This document shows, one piece after another, positions 39,283 through 49,067 of a stretch of DNA of 64,000 nt; the first letter of the stretch is position 1, and the number at the start of each line of letters is the position of its first letter. The position numbers were made by a program, and so were the translations under genes. Source of the stretch: Lutimaribacter saemankumensis. Lineage in GTDB: Bacteria > Pseudomonadota > Alphaproteobacteria > Rhodobacterales > Rhodobacteraceae. A model generated the notes under the pieces. It was given only the letters and a program-made list of their open reading frames with translations. It searched no databases and was not told where the DNA came from. Where the stretch lies: assembly GCF_900100005.1 (NCBI RefSeq), contig NZ_FNEB01000001.1:682001-746000 (forward strand), written 5' to 3'.

Positions 39283-40038
39283 ATGAACGTCAAACCCGAT
39301 TTTTCGAAGGGCAAGAACCTGGCCGAAACCGCCCCCGCCTACCTTTCGGTCTGGGACATCCACGCCTATTATGGCGAAAGCTACATCGTGCAGGGCGTCA
39401 GCTTCAACGTGCACGAGGGCGAAATCCTGGCCCTTCTGGGCCGGAACGGCGCAGGCAAGACATCGACCCTGCGCGCCATTGCCCGGCTGGACGACCCGCA
39501 GATCAGCCATGGCGAGGTCTGGCTGGATCACCAGCCGCTGCACCTCAAGAACAGCCACCAGGCATCGCAGCTTGGCATCGGGCTGGTGCCCGAGGATCGC
39601 CGCATCATCCCCGGCCTCACGGTCGAGGAAAACCTGCAGCTCGCCCAGATCGCCCCACCGATCGGCTGGTCGATCGAACGCCTGTACGAGCTGTTCCCCC
39701 GCCTGGGCGAACGCCGCAAGCAGGAAGGCGTCACCCTTTCGGGCGGCGAACAGCAGATGCTGGCCATTGCGCGGGCGCTGGCCCGCGACATCAAGGTGCT
39801 GCTGCTTGACGAACCCTACGAAGGTCTGGCACCCGTGATCGTGGACGAGATCGAAAAGACGCTGCGCCTGATCAAGGAACAGGGCATCACCACGGTGATC
39901 GTCGAACAGAACGCCGTTCGCGCGCTTGAGCTGGCCGACCGTTCGGTCATTCTCGACACCGGGTCGGTCGTGTTCGACGGAGCCGCCGCCGAAGTCCTCG
40001 AAAACGAGGAACTGCGCGCGGAATACCTGGCCATCTGA
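39283..40038 (+). CDS. ABC transporter ATPase (LivF family)
   Basis: The 251-residue ATPase has Walker A GRNGAGKTSTLRAI, signature VTLSGGEQQMLAIARAL and Walker B VLLLDEPYEGLAP, with IVEQNAVRALEL as the switch region. D-E-P-Y-E-G-L is typical of LivF/UrtE. An N-terminal extension of about 18 residues (MNVKPDFSKGKNLAETAPAY) is not part of the ATPase. GGAGGGCCGGAC precedes the ATG. Last gene of the importer operon. Confidence 0.9.
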   Translation: MNVKPDFSKGKNLAETAPAYLSVWDIHAYYGESYIVQGVSFNVHEGEILALLGRNGAGKTSTLRAIARLDDPQISHGEVWLDHQPLHLKNSHQASQLGIGLVPEDRRIIPGLTVEENLQLAQIAPPIGWSIERLYELFPRLGERRKQEGVTLSGGEQQMLAIARALARDIKVLLLDEPYEGLAPVIVDEIEKTLRLIKEQGITTVIVEQNAVRALELADRSVILDTGSVVFDGAAAEVLENEELRAEYLAI

Positions 40039-40044
40039 CGGCCA

Positions 40045-40088
40045 GGGCCTGCCCGCCCCCGGCCGCAAGGCTTGTGTCGGGCGGGCCC
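40045..40088 (+). terminator. GC-rich hairpin after livF-type gene (terminator-like, no T-run)
   Basis: GGGCCTGCCCG (40045-40055) is complementary at 10 of 11 positions to CGGGCGGGCCC (40078-40088). It lies between the importer operon and acs. Without a T-run it may be Rho-dependent or a regulatory hairpin allowing read-through. Confidence 0.45.
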
Positions 40089-40131
40089 ATAATCGAAAAT
40101 CAGGAAAGACCAAGGGACAGAAGGACGAACC

Positions 40132-42081
40132 ATGTCTGACAAGACCTATCCCCCCGCCCCGGAATTCGCGGCGAATGCCCATGTGGACGCGGCCAGATAC
40201 GCCGAGATGTACAAGGCATCGATCGACGATCCCGAAGCCTTCTGGGCCGAGCACGGCAAGCGCATCGACTGGATCAAGCCGTTCACCCGCGTGAAGGACG
40301 TGAACTACAATTTCGGTGACGTTTCGATCAAATGGTTCGAGGACGGCACGCTGAACGTCGCGGCCAACTGCATCGACCGCCACCTGGCCACGCGCGGCGA
40401 TCAGACCGCGATCATCTGGGAACCGGACGAGCCGGGCGACGACGCGCAGCACATCACCTACAAGGAACTGCACGCCGAAGTCTCGAAGATGGCGAACGTG
40501 CTCAAGAACCTCGGCATCGGCAAGGGCGACCGCGTCGTCATCTACCTGCCAATGATCCCCGAGGCCGCCTATGCCATGCTGGCCTGCGCGCGCATTGGCG
40601 CGATCCATTCGATCGTCTTTGCGGGCTTCTCGCCCGACGCCCTGGGCGCCCGAGTGAACGGCTGCGACGCCAAGCTGGTGATCACCGCCGACACCGCCCC
40701 GCGCGGCGGCCGCCGCACCAAGCTCAAGGACAACGTGAACCAGGCGCTTCTGCATGACACCACGGACGTGAAATGCCTGGTCGTCCAACGCACGGGCGAT
40801 CAGATCGCATGGCGCCGCGACCTGGATTTCTGGTGGCACGAAGAGGCCGAAAAAGTCAGCGCCGATTGCCCGCCCGAGGAAATGAGCGCCGAAGATCCGC
40901 TGTTCATCCTCTACACCTCGGGATCCACCGGTCAGCCCAAGGGCGTGGTGCATACGTCGGGCGGCTACCTCGTCTATGCCGCGATGACGCACCAGTACAC
41001 GTTCGATTACCACGACGGTGACATCTTCTGGTGCACGGCTGATGTGGGTTGGGTGACCGGACACAGCTACATCATCTACGGCCCGCTCGCCAACGGCGCG
41101 ACCACGCTGATGTTCGAGGGCGTTCCGACCTATCCCGATGCCGGCCGGTTCTGGGCGGTGTGCGAAAAGCACAAGGTCAACCAGTTCTACACCGCCCCCA
41201 CCGCCATCCGCGCGCTGATGGGCCAGGGAAACGAGTTCGTCGAAAGATACGACCTCAGCGATCTCAAGCTGCTGGGCACCGTGGGCGAGCCGATCAACCC
41301 CGAGGCGTGGAACTGGTACAACGACGTCGTCGGCAAGGGCAACTGCCCCATCGTCGACACCTGGTGGCAGACAGAAACCGGTGGCCACCTGATCACCCCG
41401 CTGCCCGGCGCGACCGCGGCCAAGCCGGGATCGGCCACCCTGCCCTTCTTTGGCGTGCAGCCGGTCATCCTGGAAACCGAAAGCGGCAAGGAAATCACCA
41501 CGACCGAGGCCGAAGGCGTGCTGTGCATCAAGGACAGCTGGCCGGGGCAGATGCGCACCGTCTGGGGCGATCACGACCGGTTCCAGGCGACCTATTTCCA
41601 GCAATACAAGGGCTATTACTTCTCGGGCGACGGCTGCCGCCGCGATGCCGACGGCTATTACTGGATCACCGGCCGCGTCGACGACGTGATCAACGTGTCG
41701 GGCCACCGCATGGGCACCGCCGAGGTCGAAAGCGCGCTGGTCGCCCATTCCAAGGTCGCCGAAGCCGCCGTGGTGGGCTATCCGCACGACATCAAGGGCC
41801 AGGGCATCTACGCCTATGTCACGCTGATGTCCGGGGAAACCCCGACCGAAGAGCTGCGCAAGGAGCTGTCCGACTGGGTGCGCCAGGAAATCGGCCCGAT
41901 CGCCAAGCCCGACCTGATCCAATGGTCCCCCGGTCTGCCAAAGACCCGTTCGGGCAAGATCATGCGCCGCATCCTGCGCAAGATCGCCGAGAACGATTAC
42001 GGCAGCCTGGGCGACACCTCGACCCTCGCCGACCCCGGCGTGGTGGACGAGCTGATCGAGAACCGCATGAACCGGGGCTGA
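40132..42081 (+). CDS. acsA: Acetyl-CoA synthetase
   Basis: The 649-residue enzyme has [17 protein letters not shown] as AMP-binding motif, [19 protein letters not shown] as acetate/AMP motif, and [15 protein letters not shown] with the regulatory acetylated lysine near residue 610. Length and all landmarks match E. coli Acs (652). It converts acetate, CoA and ATP to acetyl-CoA in the cytoplasm via acetyl-AMP. It follows the ABC importer with a 93-nt gap; the ScfR-like regulator and SSS-kinase upstream are likely its controllers, as CrbSR is in other bacteria. A strong terminator follows. Confidence 0.95.
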   Translation: MSDKTYPPAPEFAANAHVDAARYAEMYKASIDDPEAFWAEHGKRIDWIKPFTRVKDVNYNFGDVSIKWFEDGTLNVAANCIDRHLATRGDQTAIIWEPDEPGDDAQHITYKELHAEVSKMANVLKNLGIGKGDRVVIYLPMIPEAAYAMLACARIGAIHSIVFAGFSPDALGARVNGCDAKLVITADTAPRGGRRTKLKDNVNQALLHDTTDVKCLVVQRTGDQIAWRRDLDFWWHEEAEKVSADCPPEEMSAEDPLFILYTSGSTGQPKGVVHTSGGYLVYAAMTHQYTFDYHDGDIFWCTADVGWVTGHSYIIYGPLANGATTLMFEGVPTYPDAGRFWAVCEKHKVNQFYTAPTAIRALMGQGNEFVERYDLSDLKLLGTVGEPINPEAWNWYNDVVGKGNCPIVDTWWQTETGGHLITPLPGATAAKPGSATLPFFGVQPVILETESGKEITTTEAEGVLCIKDSWPGQMRTVWGDHDRFQATYFQQYKGYYFSGDGCRRDADGYYWITGRVDDVINVSGHRMGTAEVESALVAHSKVAEAAVVGYPHDIKGQGIYAYVTLMSGETPTEELRKELSDWVRQEIGPIAKPDLIQWSPGLPKTRSGKIMRRILRKIAENDYGSLGDTSTLADPGVVDELIENRMNRG

Positions 42082-42103
42082 CCCCATTCTTGACGCACTA
42101 AAG

Positions 42104-42140
42104 GCCCCCGCCGGATACGTTTCCGGCGGGGGCTTTTCTT
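42104..42140 (+). terminator. Rho-independent terminator after acsA
   Basis: 12-bp stem GCCCCCGCCGGA (42104-42115) with TCCGGCGGGGGC (42122-42133), 6-base loop, then TTTTCTT. Very strong. Confidence 0.92.
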
Positions 42141-42261
42141 ATTGCGGTTCCGGCACAAATGCCCGATGGAAGCGCAGCCGCCCATCCCGGGCAGCCGGTT
42201 GTGCCGCCACCGCGGCCACGGCCTCACGCGACCGCGGGTCGACAATTCCTGCCAGGCTTCG

Positions 42262-43035
42262 ATGGAAAAACCAGATAACCGCCGCGGATCGAATGCCGTG
42301 GCCATCGACCCGGCTCCGATCCGGTTGGTCAAACGCGCGATCCTCGTGTTTTTTGGCCCGTTCTATTTCCTGTTCATCGCTTTCGTGCCGCTGCTATGCG
42401 TGCATCGCCGCGGGTTTCGCGGGTGGTACTGGCGTTTGGTGAAGCGGGCCTGTTCCAGGTTGCTGTGGCTGCTCGGCATACGCGCCGAGATGTCGGACCA
42501 AGATCGCCAGACCCTTGGCACGGATACCGGCAGCATCATCGTGATCAATCACCGCAGCCATCTCGATGGCTTTGCCCTGATGGATGTCGTCCCCGACAAC
42601 AAATGGTTCACCTTTGCCGCCAAGAAGGAACTGTGCGACGCCCCGCTGCTGCGGACCGGGTTCAAGGGCGCCGGACTGGTCGAGATCGACCGGAAAAGCG
42701 GAAAGCTGGCCATGGAAACCCTTTCACGCGCCGTGCGGGACATGCCCGACCGTCAATCCGTCGTGCTGTTTCCCGAAGGCACGCGCACGGCCACGCAATC
42801 GCTTGGCGCGTTCAAGGCAGGCGCCGTGATGGTCGCGCGCGAAACGGGGCGGACGATCCGTCCAATCGTGATCCACGATTCCGACGCCCTGCTGCCACGG
42901 GGCAAGGTATTCCCCAAAAGCGGCACGATCAGGATAGATGTGCTGCCGCCCTTTCACTGCGATCCCGCCGCCACGGTGGATCAGGATGTCGAACGGCTGC
43001 GCGCGGCGATGATGGCGGTTTTCGACGGCAGCTAA
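42262..43035 (+). CDS. PlsC-type lysophospholipid (1-acyl-glycerol-3-phosphate) acyltransferase
   Basis: A protein of about 257 residues from ATG 42262 (MEKPDNRRGSNAVAID). It has one or two N-terminal hydrophobic segments (AILVFFGPFYFLFIAFVPLL). The acyltransferase motifs are NHRSHLDGF (N-H-x4-D), KGAGLVEIDR and VVLFPEGTRT (F-P-E-G-T-R). It would acylate lysophospholipid at the inner membrane. The upstream frame from 42142 is probably not translated; it lacks a ribosome site and overlaps the terminator region. Convergent with the SDR gene, 12 nt between stops. Substrate preference not visible. Confidence 0.82.
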   Translation: MEKPDNRRGSNAVAIDPAPIRLVKRAILVFFGPFYFLFIAFVPLLCVHRRGFRGWYWRLVKRACSRLLWLLGIRAEMSDQDRQTLGTDTGSIIVINHRSHLDGFALMDVVPDNKWFTFAAKKELCDAPLLRTGFKGAGLVEIDRKSGKLAMETLSRAVRDMPDRQSVVLFPEGTRTATQSLGAFKAGAVMVARETGRTIRPIVIHDSDALLPRGKVFPKSGTIRIDVLPPFHCDPAATVDQDVERLRAAMMAVFDGS

Positions 43036-43047
43036 GCCCGGCTTTGG

Positions 43048-43851
43048 TTACTGCGCGGTCCAGCCGCCATCCACAGGAATGGACACACCCGTCACATTGT
43101 GGGCAACCGGGCTGCACAGCCACAGCGCCAGCGCGCCGATTTCGGACGGGTCGCTGGTGCGCCGGCTGGGCTGCTTTTCGGCCAGCAGATCGGCGATACC
43201 GGCATCGCGATCCCCGCCATGGGCCTTGGCACGCGCTGCGACCTGCGGCTCGATGATCGCGGTTTCCGTCCAGCCCGGACAGATGCAATTAACCGTCACG
43301 CCGCCCGCCTGCTTGCTGCCCGCATCGGCATATTCCAGCGCCGCCACCTTGGACAGCCCCACCAGCCCGTGCTTGGCCGCCACGTAAGGCGCCTTTTCTC
43401 TCGACGCGACCAGCCCATGCACGCTGGCGATGTTGATCACCCGGCCATAACCGCGTTCGGCCATCAACGGCATTGCCGCCTGCATCGTGTGAAACGCCGC
43501 CGTCAGGTTCACCGCCAGGATCGCATCCCAGGTGTCCCGGCCCACATCCTTTAATGCGGCCGTTTTCTGGATACCGGCATTGTTCACCAGGATATCCGCC
43601 CTGCCCCACGCAGCGACGGCCTGCATCAGCTCGTCCACCTGGTCAGGATTGCGCAGGTCGCCGTGAAAGAACTCGGCCTGCGGCGCGCCCTTTTCGCGCA
43701 GATGGGTGCAGACCTCGTCGATCTGGCTGTCGCCCGCCAGCCCATGCACCGCGATGCGCGCGCCCGCCCCGGCCAGAGCCTCGGCAATCGCCAGTCCGAT
43801 CCCCTGCACCGAGCCCGTCACAAGGGCCGTTTTTCCACTCAGATTCGTCAT
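43048..43851 (-). CDS. 3-hydroxybutyrate dehydrogenase-like short-chain dehydrogenase
   Basis: The 267-residue SDR begins MTNLSGKTALVTGSVQGIGL, with cofactor motif TGSVQGIG, NNAG (ILVNNAGIQKTAALKD), catalytic S in INIASVHGLVAS and Y-x3-K in APYVAAKHGLVGL. It has the C-terminal PSRRTSDPSEIGALALWLCS seen in 3-hydroxybutyrate dehydrogenases (BdhA). It would interconvert 3-hydroxybutyrate and acetoacetate with NAD. Its start overlaps the acyl-CoA ligase stop (ATGA), so the two are one operon for uptake and activation of hydroxy or keto acids. The exact substrate is inferred. Confidence 0.82.
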   Translation of the reverse strand: MTNLSGKTALVTGSVQGIGLAIAEALAGAGARIAVHGLAGDSQIDEVCTHLREKGAPQAEFFHGDLRNPDQVDELMQAVAAWGRADILVNNAGIQKTAALKDVGRDTWDAILAVNLTAAFHTMQAAMPLMAERGYGRVINIASVHGLVASREKAPYVAAKHGLVGLSKVAALEYADAGSKQAGGVTVNCICPGWTETAIIEPQVAARAKAHGGDRDAGIADLLAEKQPSRRTSDPSEIGALALWLCSPVAHNVTGVSIPVDGGWTAQ

Positions 43852-45371
43852 GCCACACCCTCCTCCAGACGTTTGCGCAATTCTGTCTTCAAAACCTTGC
43901 CATAGTTGTTTTTTGGCAATTCTGACAGCGAATAATACGATTTTGGCCGCTTGAAACGTGCGATTTGTGCAAGGCAATGCGCGTCCAACTCGGCCTCGGT
44001 CAGCGGTTGCCCAGGCGTACAAACCACGAAGGCGACCACCTCTTCGCCCCATTCCGGGTCGGGCCGGCCGACGACGGCGACCTCCTGCACGGACGGGTGC
44101 GTCAGCAGCGCCTCTTCGACCTCGCGCGGATAGATATTCGTGCCGCCCGAGATGATCATGTCCTTGGAACGGTCCTGCATGGTGACATAGCCGTCCTCGT
44201 CCATGAACCCGACATCGCCGGTCTTCAGCCAGCCGCCGACCAGCGTCTTGGCGGTCGCCTCGGGGTTCTGCCAGTAGCCAGGCATGACGGTGTCGCCGCG
44301 CGCCATGATTTCACCGGGCGTGCCGCGCGGCACCTCGCGGCCCTCGGCATCGCCGATCCGCACCATGACCGACGCCTGCGCCCGCCCGACCGAGGCCAGC
44401 CGTTCGCGCCAACGCGGATGATCGCGATCCGCCACCTCTTCGCGCGACAGCGCGGTGATCGCCATCGGGCATTCGCCCTGCCCGTAGATCTGCACGAAAA
44501 TCGGGCCGAACAGGTCCACGGCCTCGACGATATCGGCCACGTACATCGGCCCGCCGCCATAGACGATGGTGCGCAGGCCCTTGCCCGTTTCGCCCATCTC
44601 CTGCGCGGCAAGCGTCATCCGCTTGATCATCGTCGGCGCGGCAAACATGTGCACCCTCTCGAAATACCGCGCGAGGTCGAAAATCTCGCCCGGTTCGAAC
44701 CCGCCCGAGACAGGGCAGACATGCCGCGCGCCCATCTGCACATGCATCAGGTTGTAGATCCCTGCCCCGTGCGACAGCGGCGCGGCATAAAGCGCCGTGT
44801 CCTCGGCCGAGACGCGATCCACATCCACCTGATAATCCAGCGCCATGTTGATCAGCATCCGGTTGGTGATCATCACGCCCTTGGGCCGGCCGGTGGTGCC
44901 GGATGTGTAGAACAACCAGCACAGATCGTCGGCGGCACGTTCCGTCACCCCATCGATCGGGATGTGGGCGCGCGCGCGGGCGAACATGTCCGACCCGGTG
45001 TCGATAACCCGCGCCGGGGCATCAGCCTCGGACAGGGCCTCCGCCAGGGCCGACGTGGCAAAGGCGATACGCGCACCGCTGTTTTCGATGATCCAGGCGG
45101 CCTCGCGCCCGTGCAGCTTGGCGTTGATGGGCACGACCACCGCGCCGGCATACCAGATGCCATATTGCACGATCAGATAGTCGGGAACGTTCTTCATGAA
45201 GATCGCGACCCGGTCGCCGGGCGCGATGCCCTGCGCCCTCAGCCATCCCGCGACCGCACGCGCGGCGGCGTCGAACCCGGCATAATTTTCCACCAGGTCG
45301 GTCCCGAGATACAGCGCAGGCCGTCCGGGCCAGCGGATCGCACTGCGTTGCAGCCACAAACCGATATTCAT
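43848..45371 (-). CDS. AMP-dependent acyl-CoA synthetase/ligase
   Basis: The 507-residue adenylate-forming enzyme has DDLCWLFYTSGTTGRPKGVM (P-loop-like A3), GGGPMYVADIVEAV, QIYGQGECPMAITAL, GWLKTGDVGFMDEDGYVTMQ (A7-A8) and PKNNYGKVLKTELRK with the catalytic lysine. Such enzymes make acyl-AMP, then acyl-CoA, from fatty or other carboxylic acids. It precedes the 3-hydroxybutyrate-dehydrogenase-like gene and overlaps it as ATGA. A divergent PAS-LuxR regulator starts 75 nt away and likely controls it. Chain length not predictable. Confidence 0.85.
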   Translation of the reverse strand: MNIGLWLQRSAIRWPGRPALYLGTDLVENYAGFDAAARAVAGWLRAQGIAPGDRVAIFMKNVPDYLIVQYGIWYAGAVVVPINAKLHGREAAWIIENSGARIAFATSALAEALSEADAPARVIDTGSDMFARARAHIPIDGVTERAADDLCWLFYTSGTTGRPKGVMITNRMLINMALDYQVDVDRVSAEDTALYAAPLSHGAGIYNLMHVQMGARHVCPVSGGFEPGEIFDLARYFERVHMFAAPTMIKRMTLAAQEMGETGKGLRTIVYGGGPMYVADIVEAVDLFGPIFVQIYGQGECPMAITALSREEVADRDHPRWRERLASVGRAQASVMVRIGDAEGREVPRGTPGEIMARGDTVMPGYWQNPEATAKTLVGGWLKTGDVGFMDEDGYVTMQDRSKDMIISGGTNIYPREVEEALLTHPSVQEVAVVGRPDPEWGEEVVAFVVCTPGQPLTEAELDAHCLAQIARFKRPKSYYSLSELPKNNYGKVLKTELRKRLEEGVA

Positions 45372-45446
45372 TGGGCTTGCTCCCTCCCTCGTCCGGGTTC
45401 AGAAAACCATCGCAGCCCACCGCAATCAATTGGTAGAAATACGGGC

Positions 45447-45989
45447 ATGGATATCGCCGAGACAGTTTTCGAAAACGCACCGGTCGGGCTGTGCCTGCTG
45501 GAAAACCGGATCATCCGGCGCTGCAACGCCCTGTTCGCCGAGGCGTTCGGCGGTGCGCCCGGCGATTACACCGACACGCCCGTGGCCGATCTTTACCCCA
45601 GTCCCGAGGATTACAAACGCATCGGCGCGCGCGGGCTGTCGGTGATGCGCGAAACCGGGCGCTATGCGGATGAACGCGTGATGCGGCGGCAGGACGGGCA
45701 GCTTTTCTGGTGCCGGGTCCGCGGGCAAAGCCTGACGCCCGACGATCCATTCCGGCGCGGGATATGGTCATTCGCCGATCTGTCCGACGAACGCCCGCTT
45801 GTCGAACTCACGCAGCGCGAACGCGAAGTGGCGATCCTGACCTGCCGCGGCATGACGTCGAAAGAGATCGGCCGCGATCTCGGGCTGAGCTATCGCACGG
45901 TCGAAGTCTACCGCGCGCGATTGCTCGAGAAATTTCACGCAAGAAAACTGGCCGAACTCGTTGCGAAACTTTCGGGCATGCCGCTCTGA
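45447..45989 (+). CDS. PAS-LuxR transcriptional regulator
   Basis: The 180-residue protein has an N-terminal PAS sensor domain (about 5-110; MDIAETVFENAPVGLCLLEN, RRQDGQLFWCRVRGQSLTPD) and a C-terminal LuxR HTH (about 115-175; LTQREREVAILTCRGMTSKE, IGRDLGLSYRTVEVYRARLL). It is divergent from the acyl-CoA ligase/dehydrogenase operon, so local control is likely. ATG 45447 follows AATACGGGC. The signal sensed by the PAS domain is unknown. Confidence 0.85.
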   Translation: MDIAETVFENAPVGLCLLENRIIRRCNALFAEAFGGAPGDYTDTPVADLYPSPEDYKRIGARGLSVMRETGRYADERVMRRQDGQLFWCRVRGQSLTPDDPFRRGIWSFADLSDERPLVELTQREREVAILTCRGMTSKEIGRDLGLSYRTVEVYRARLLEKFHARKLAELVAKLSGMPL

Positions 45990-46157
45990 GGCGCGAAAAG
46001 CCGCGGATCGCGTGCTTTTCCCCTCGCAATCCGGGGCCAAAACCCCCAAATTCAGCCGAAACCGCCGCTTTTCGTCGGGTCAGCTATCCCCTATAAGCGG
46101 CGGCCAGAGGCCGGGCCATCACGATGCGCCCGACGGACAGAACCGGCGAGGACACCG

Positions 46158-46652
46158 ATGAACAAAAAGACCCATGATGCCGACGTGACTTTCATCCAGG
46201 CACTGGCGGAACTGCTGCGCGAAAACGATCTCAACGAGCTTGAGGTGATGCGCGAATACGGCGAGAACGACAGCCTGAATGTCCGCGTCAGCCGCGGTGG
46301 CGCACAAGTGGTGACGCAGGTCGCAGCCGCCGCGCCCGCCCCGGTGGCCGCACCAGCGGCCCCGGCAGCCGCAGCCCCCGCCGCAGCACCAGCCGCCGAA
46401 GCGGACCCCGCCAGCCACCCTGGCGCCGTGACCTCGCCCATGGTCGGCACGGTCTACCTGCAGCCCGAGCCCGGCGCGCCGTCATTCGTCAGCGTGGGCG
46501 ACAAGGTGGCCGAAGGCGACACGCTGCTGATCATCGAGGCCATGAAGACCATGAACCATATCCCCGCCCCCCGCGGCGGCACCGTCAAGCGCATCCTGGT
46601 CGAAGATGGCGGCGCGGTGGAATATGGCGCGCCCCTGATGATCATCGAGTGA
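46158..46652 (+). CDS. accB: Biotin carboxyl carrier protein of acetyl-CoA carboxylase
   Basis: The 164-residue protein has an N-terminal helical dimer part, a Pro/Ala linker (about 55-85) and a biotinyl domain with [12 protein letters not shown], where Lys130 is the biotin site. [20 protein letters not shown] closes the domain. It begins fatty-acid synthesis by carrying CO2 as carboxybiotin. accC follows 10 nt downstream, as in most bacteria. GAGGACACCG precedes ATG 46158. Confidence 0.96.
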   Translation: MNKKTHDADVTFIQALAELLRENDLNELEVMREYGENDSLNVRVSRGGAQVVTQVAAAAPAPVAAPAAPAAAAPAAAPAAEADPASHPGAVTSPMVGTVYLQPEPGAPSFVSVGDKVAEGDTLLIIEAMKTMNHIPAPRGGTVKRILVEDGGAVEYGAPLMIIE

Positions 46653-46662
46653 GGCCGCGATC

Positions 46663-48012
46663 ATGTTCGACAAGATCCTGATCGCCAACCGCGGCGAGAT
46701 CGCGCTCCGCGTCATCCGCGCCTGCCGTGAGATGGGCATCCAGTCGGTCGCCGTGCATTCCACGGCCGATACCGACGCGATGCACGTCCGCATGGCCGAC
46801 GAATCGGTCTGCATCGGCCCGCCCTCGGGCACCGAAAGCTATCTGTCGATCCCGGCGATCATCTCGGCCTGCGAGGTGACGGGCGCGCAGGCGATCCATC
46901 CCGGTTACGGCTTTCTCAGCGAGAATGCCAATTTCGTCCAGATCGTCGAAGATCACGGCATCACCTTCATAGGGCCGTCGGCCGAACATATCCGCATCAT
47001 GGGCGACAAGATCACCGCCAAGGACACCGCCAAGAAACTGGGCATCCCTGTAGTGCCCGGCTCCGAAGGCGGTGTGCCCGATGTGGCCGCCGCGAAAAAG
47101 ATCGGCGCCGATTTCGGATACCCGGTGATCATCAAGGCGACCGCCGGTGGCGGCGGGCGCGGCATGAAGGTCGCCCGCAACGAGGCCGAGATGGAACGCG
47201 CCTTCCAGACCGCGCGCTCGGAGGCCAAGGCCGCTTTCGGCAATGACGAGGTCTATATCGAGAAATACCTGCAAAAGCCGCGCCATATCGAAATCCAGGT
47301 ATTCGGCGACGGCAAGGGCGGCGGGGTGCATCTGGGCGAACGCGACTGTTCTCTGCAACGGCGTCACCAGAAAGTCTTTGAAGAAGCCCCCGGCCCCGCC
47401 ATCAGCGCCGAGGAACGCGCGCGCATCGGCGGCATCTGCGCCAACGCGATTGCCGAAATGGGCTATCGCGGCGCCGGCACGATCGAATTCCTCTACGAAG
47501 ACGGCGAGTTCTACTTCATCGAAATGAACACGCGCCTTCAGGTCGAACACCCCGTGACCGAGGCGATTTTCGGTGTCGACCTCGTGCGCGAACAGATCCG
47601 CGTCGCCGAAGGGCTGCCGATGTCCTTTACCCAGGACGATCTGCAGATCAACGGCCACGCAATCGAGGTACGGATCAACGCCGAAAAGCTGCCGAACTTC
47701 GCCCCCTGTCCCGGAACGATCACGCAATACCATGCCCCCGGCGGCTTGGGCGTGCGTATGGATTCGGCACTCTATGACGGCTACCGGATCCCACCCTACT
47801 ACGACAGCCTGATCGGCAAGCTGATCGTGCATGGCCGCGACCGCCCCGAGGCGTTGTCGCGTCTCAACCGTGCATTGGGCGAATTGATCGTGGACGGCGT
47901 CGACACCACCGTGCCGCTGTTCCACGCGCTGCTGCAAGAAGCCGACATTCTCAGTGGAAATTACAATATCCACTGGCTGGAACGCTGGCTCGAGGCGAAT
48001 TTGCAGGCATGA
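46663..48012 (+). CDS. accC: Biotin carboxylase subunit of acetyl-CoA carboxylase
   Basis: The 449-residue ATP-grasp enzyme starts [20 protein letters not shown]. It has [15 protein letters not shown] as the glycine-rich loop, [20 protein letters not shown] and [20 protein letters not shown] for metal and bicarbonate binding. Length matches E. coli AccC (449). It carboxylates biotin on AccB using ATP and bicarbonate. Second gene of the accBC operon. Confidence 0.97.
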   Translation: MFDKILIANRGEIALRVIRACREMGIQSVAVHSTADTDAMHVRMADESVCIGPPSGTESYLSIPAIISACEVTGAQAIHPGYGFLSENANFVQIVEDHGITFIGPSAEHIRIMGDKITAKDTAKKLGIPVVPGSEGGVPDVAAAKKIGADFGYPVIIKATAGGGGRGMKVARNEAEMERAFQTARSEAKAAFGNDEVYIEKYLQKPRHIEIQVFGDGKGGGVHLGERDCSLQRRHQKVFEEAPGPAISAEERARIGGICANAIAEMGYRGAGTIEFLYEDGEFYFIEMNTRLQVEHPVTEAIFGVDLVREQIRVAEGLPMSFTQDDLQINGHAIEVRINAEKLPNFAPCPGTITQYHAPGGLGVRMDSALYDGYRIPPYYDSLIGKLIVHGRDRPEALSRLNRALGELIVDGVDTTVPLFHALLQEADILSGNYNIHWLERWLEANLQA

Positions 48013-48093
48013 TTTGCCGTCCGGGTCATCCAGGGATCGACCCGGACGCGATCCCCCTCGCCATTCCGGGTGCGTTCAGGCAGACTCGGGCTC

Positions 48094-48750
48094 ATGCCGC
48101 GCGATGACCCCGACATCAGCCCTGACCTTTTGCTCCACGCCTATGCGGCGGGGGTATTTCCGATGGCCGAAACGCGCAGCGACCCGGACCTGTTCTGGGT
48201 CGATCCGCGACGGCGCGGGGTCATTCCGCTGGACGGGTTCCACATTTCGCGCAGCCTGGCCCGCGCCATAAGGCGCGGCGACTACCGCGTCAGCATCGAC
48301 CGCGACTTTGCGGGCGTCGTGGACGGATGCGCCGACCGCGAGGAAACCTGGATTTCCGAACGTATCCGTACGCTTTACATGTCGCTGTTCGATCTGAACC
48401 GTGCCCATTCGCTCGAAGTTTGGGATGAAAGCGGGACATATCTGATCGGCGGTGTTTACGGCGTCACGCTGGGACGCGCGTTCTTTGGGGAAAGCATGTT
48501 TTCGCGCCGGCGCGACGCCTCGAAGATCGCGCTGGCCTGGCTGGTCGATCACCTGCGGCGCTGCGGCTTCACCCTGTTCGACACGCAATTCCTGACACCG
48601 CATCTGGCGTCGCTCGGCGGCGTGGAAATCCCGCGCGCCGAATACCGCGCGCGGCTGGCCGAAGCGTTGGAGGGGGATGCCGATTTCAACGGCCACGACC
48701 TGTCAGGCGACGGTCACAGCGTATTGCACCGGATGACCCAAACGTCATAG
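48094..48750 (+). CDS. aat: Leucyl/phenylalanyl-tRNA--protein transferase
   Basis: The 218-residue protein from ATG 48094 has SPDLLLHAYAAGVFPMAETR, FWVDPRRRGVIPLDGFHISR, ETWISERIRTLYMSLFDLNR, GGVYGVTLGRAFFGESMFSR and FTLFDTQFLTPHLASLGGVE, all family landmarks. It adds Leu or Phe to N-termini starting with Arg or Lys, marking proteins for ClpS/ClpAP. Start before ATG 48094 (TTG 48070) would add a non-homologous segment. Its 3' end overlaps the convergent DUF2155 gene by 37 bases. Confidence 0.95.
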   Translation: MPRDDPDISPDLLLHAYAAGVFPMAETRSDPDLFWVDPRRRGVIPLDGFHISRSLARAIRRGDYRVSIDRDFAGVVDGCADREETWISERIRTLYMSLFDLNRAHSLEVWDESGTYLIGGVYGVTLGRAFFGESMFSRRRDASKIALAWLVDHLRRCGFTLFDTQFLTPHLASLGGVEIPRAEYRARLAEALEGDADFNGHDLSGDGHSVLHRMTQTS

Positions 48751-49067
48751 CGCGGATGGTCAAGCGCGTTCAGCGCAGGGGACGACGCGATCATCCAGCC
48801 CGAAAAGACCGGTTCGCCATCGGTGTCCCGCACGGTTACGAACGCATAGGCATCACCCGAAGGGTTGCCCTCGGGATAGCGGCATTCCCCCAGTTCAAGC
48901 TGCAAACGCCCCATCGACGCCGCGCCGCCATTGGGCAGCTCAACATCGCGCAACTCGCCTGTCAGCTTGTCTAGCACGCGCAGGATCGCGCCATTGCCCC
49001 GACTTACCGCTTCGGCCCAGCCTGTGCTTGCCGCCAGCAGCAAACCGGCCAGCAGCAGCCCCCTCAT
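48714..49067 (-). CDS. DUF2155 secreted protein
   Basis: The 117-residue protein has a signal peptide (MRGLLLAGLLLAASTGWAEA) and the DUF2155 core AILRVLDKLTGELRDVELPN, LQLELGECRYPEGNPSGDAY and PVFSGWMIASSPALNALDHP-RYDVWV. The cysteines (GEC, IRC) may pair. A beta-sandwich in the periplasm is expected. In alphaproteobacteria it sits beside NDUFA12-type and MlaD genes, as here; function unknown. It overlaps the MlaD-like stop (ATGA) and convergent aat by 37 bases. Confidence 0.82.
   Translation of the reverse strand: MRGLLLAGLLLAASTGWAEAVSRGNGAILRVLDKLTGELRDVELPNGGAASMGRLQLELGECRYPEGNPSGDAYAFVTVRDTDGEPVFSGWMIASSPALNALDHPRYDVWVIRCNTL

Noticed and set aside
40045-40088. Riboswitch upstream of acsA
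   Set aside because: Only one long GC-rich hairpin is visible, with no conserved aptamer I recognise; reported as a terminator-like hairpin instead.
39253-42087. 944-codon minus-strand open frame opposite livF and acsA
   Set aside because: Antisense shadow of two strongly recognisable genes in GC-rich DNA; no domain, no ribosome site.
43965-45989. 674-codon plus-strand frame running into the PAS-LuxR gene
   Set aside because: Only the last 180 codons (from 45447) match a protein family; the rest is antisense to the acyl-CoA ligase.
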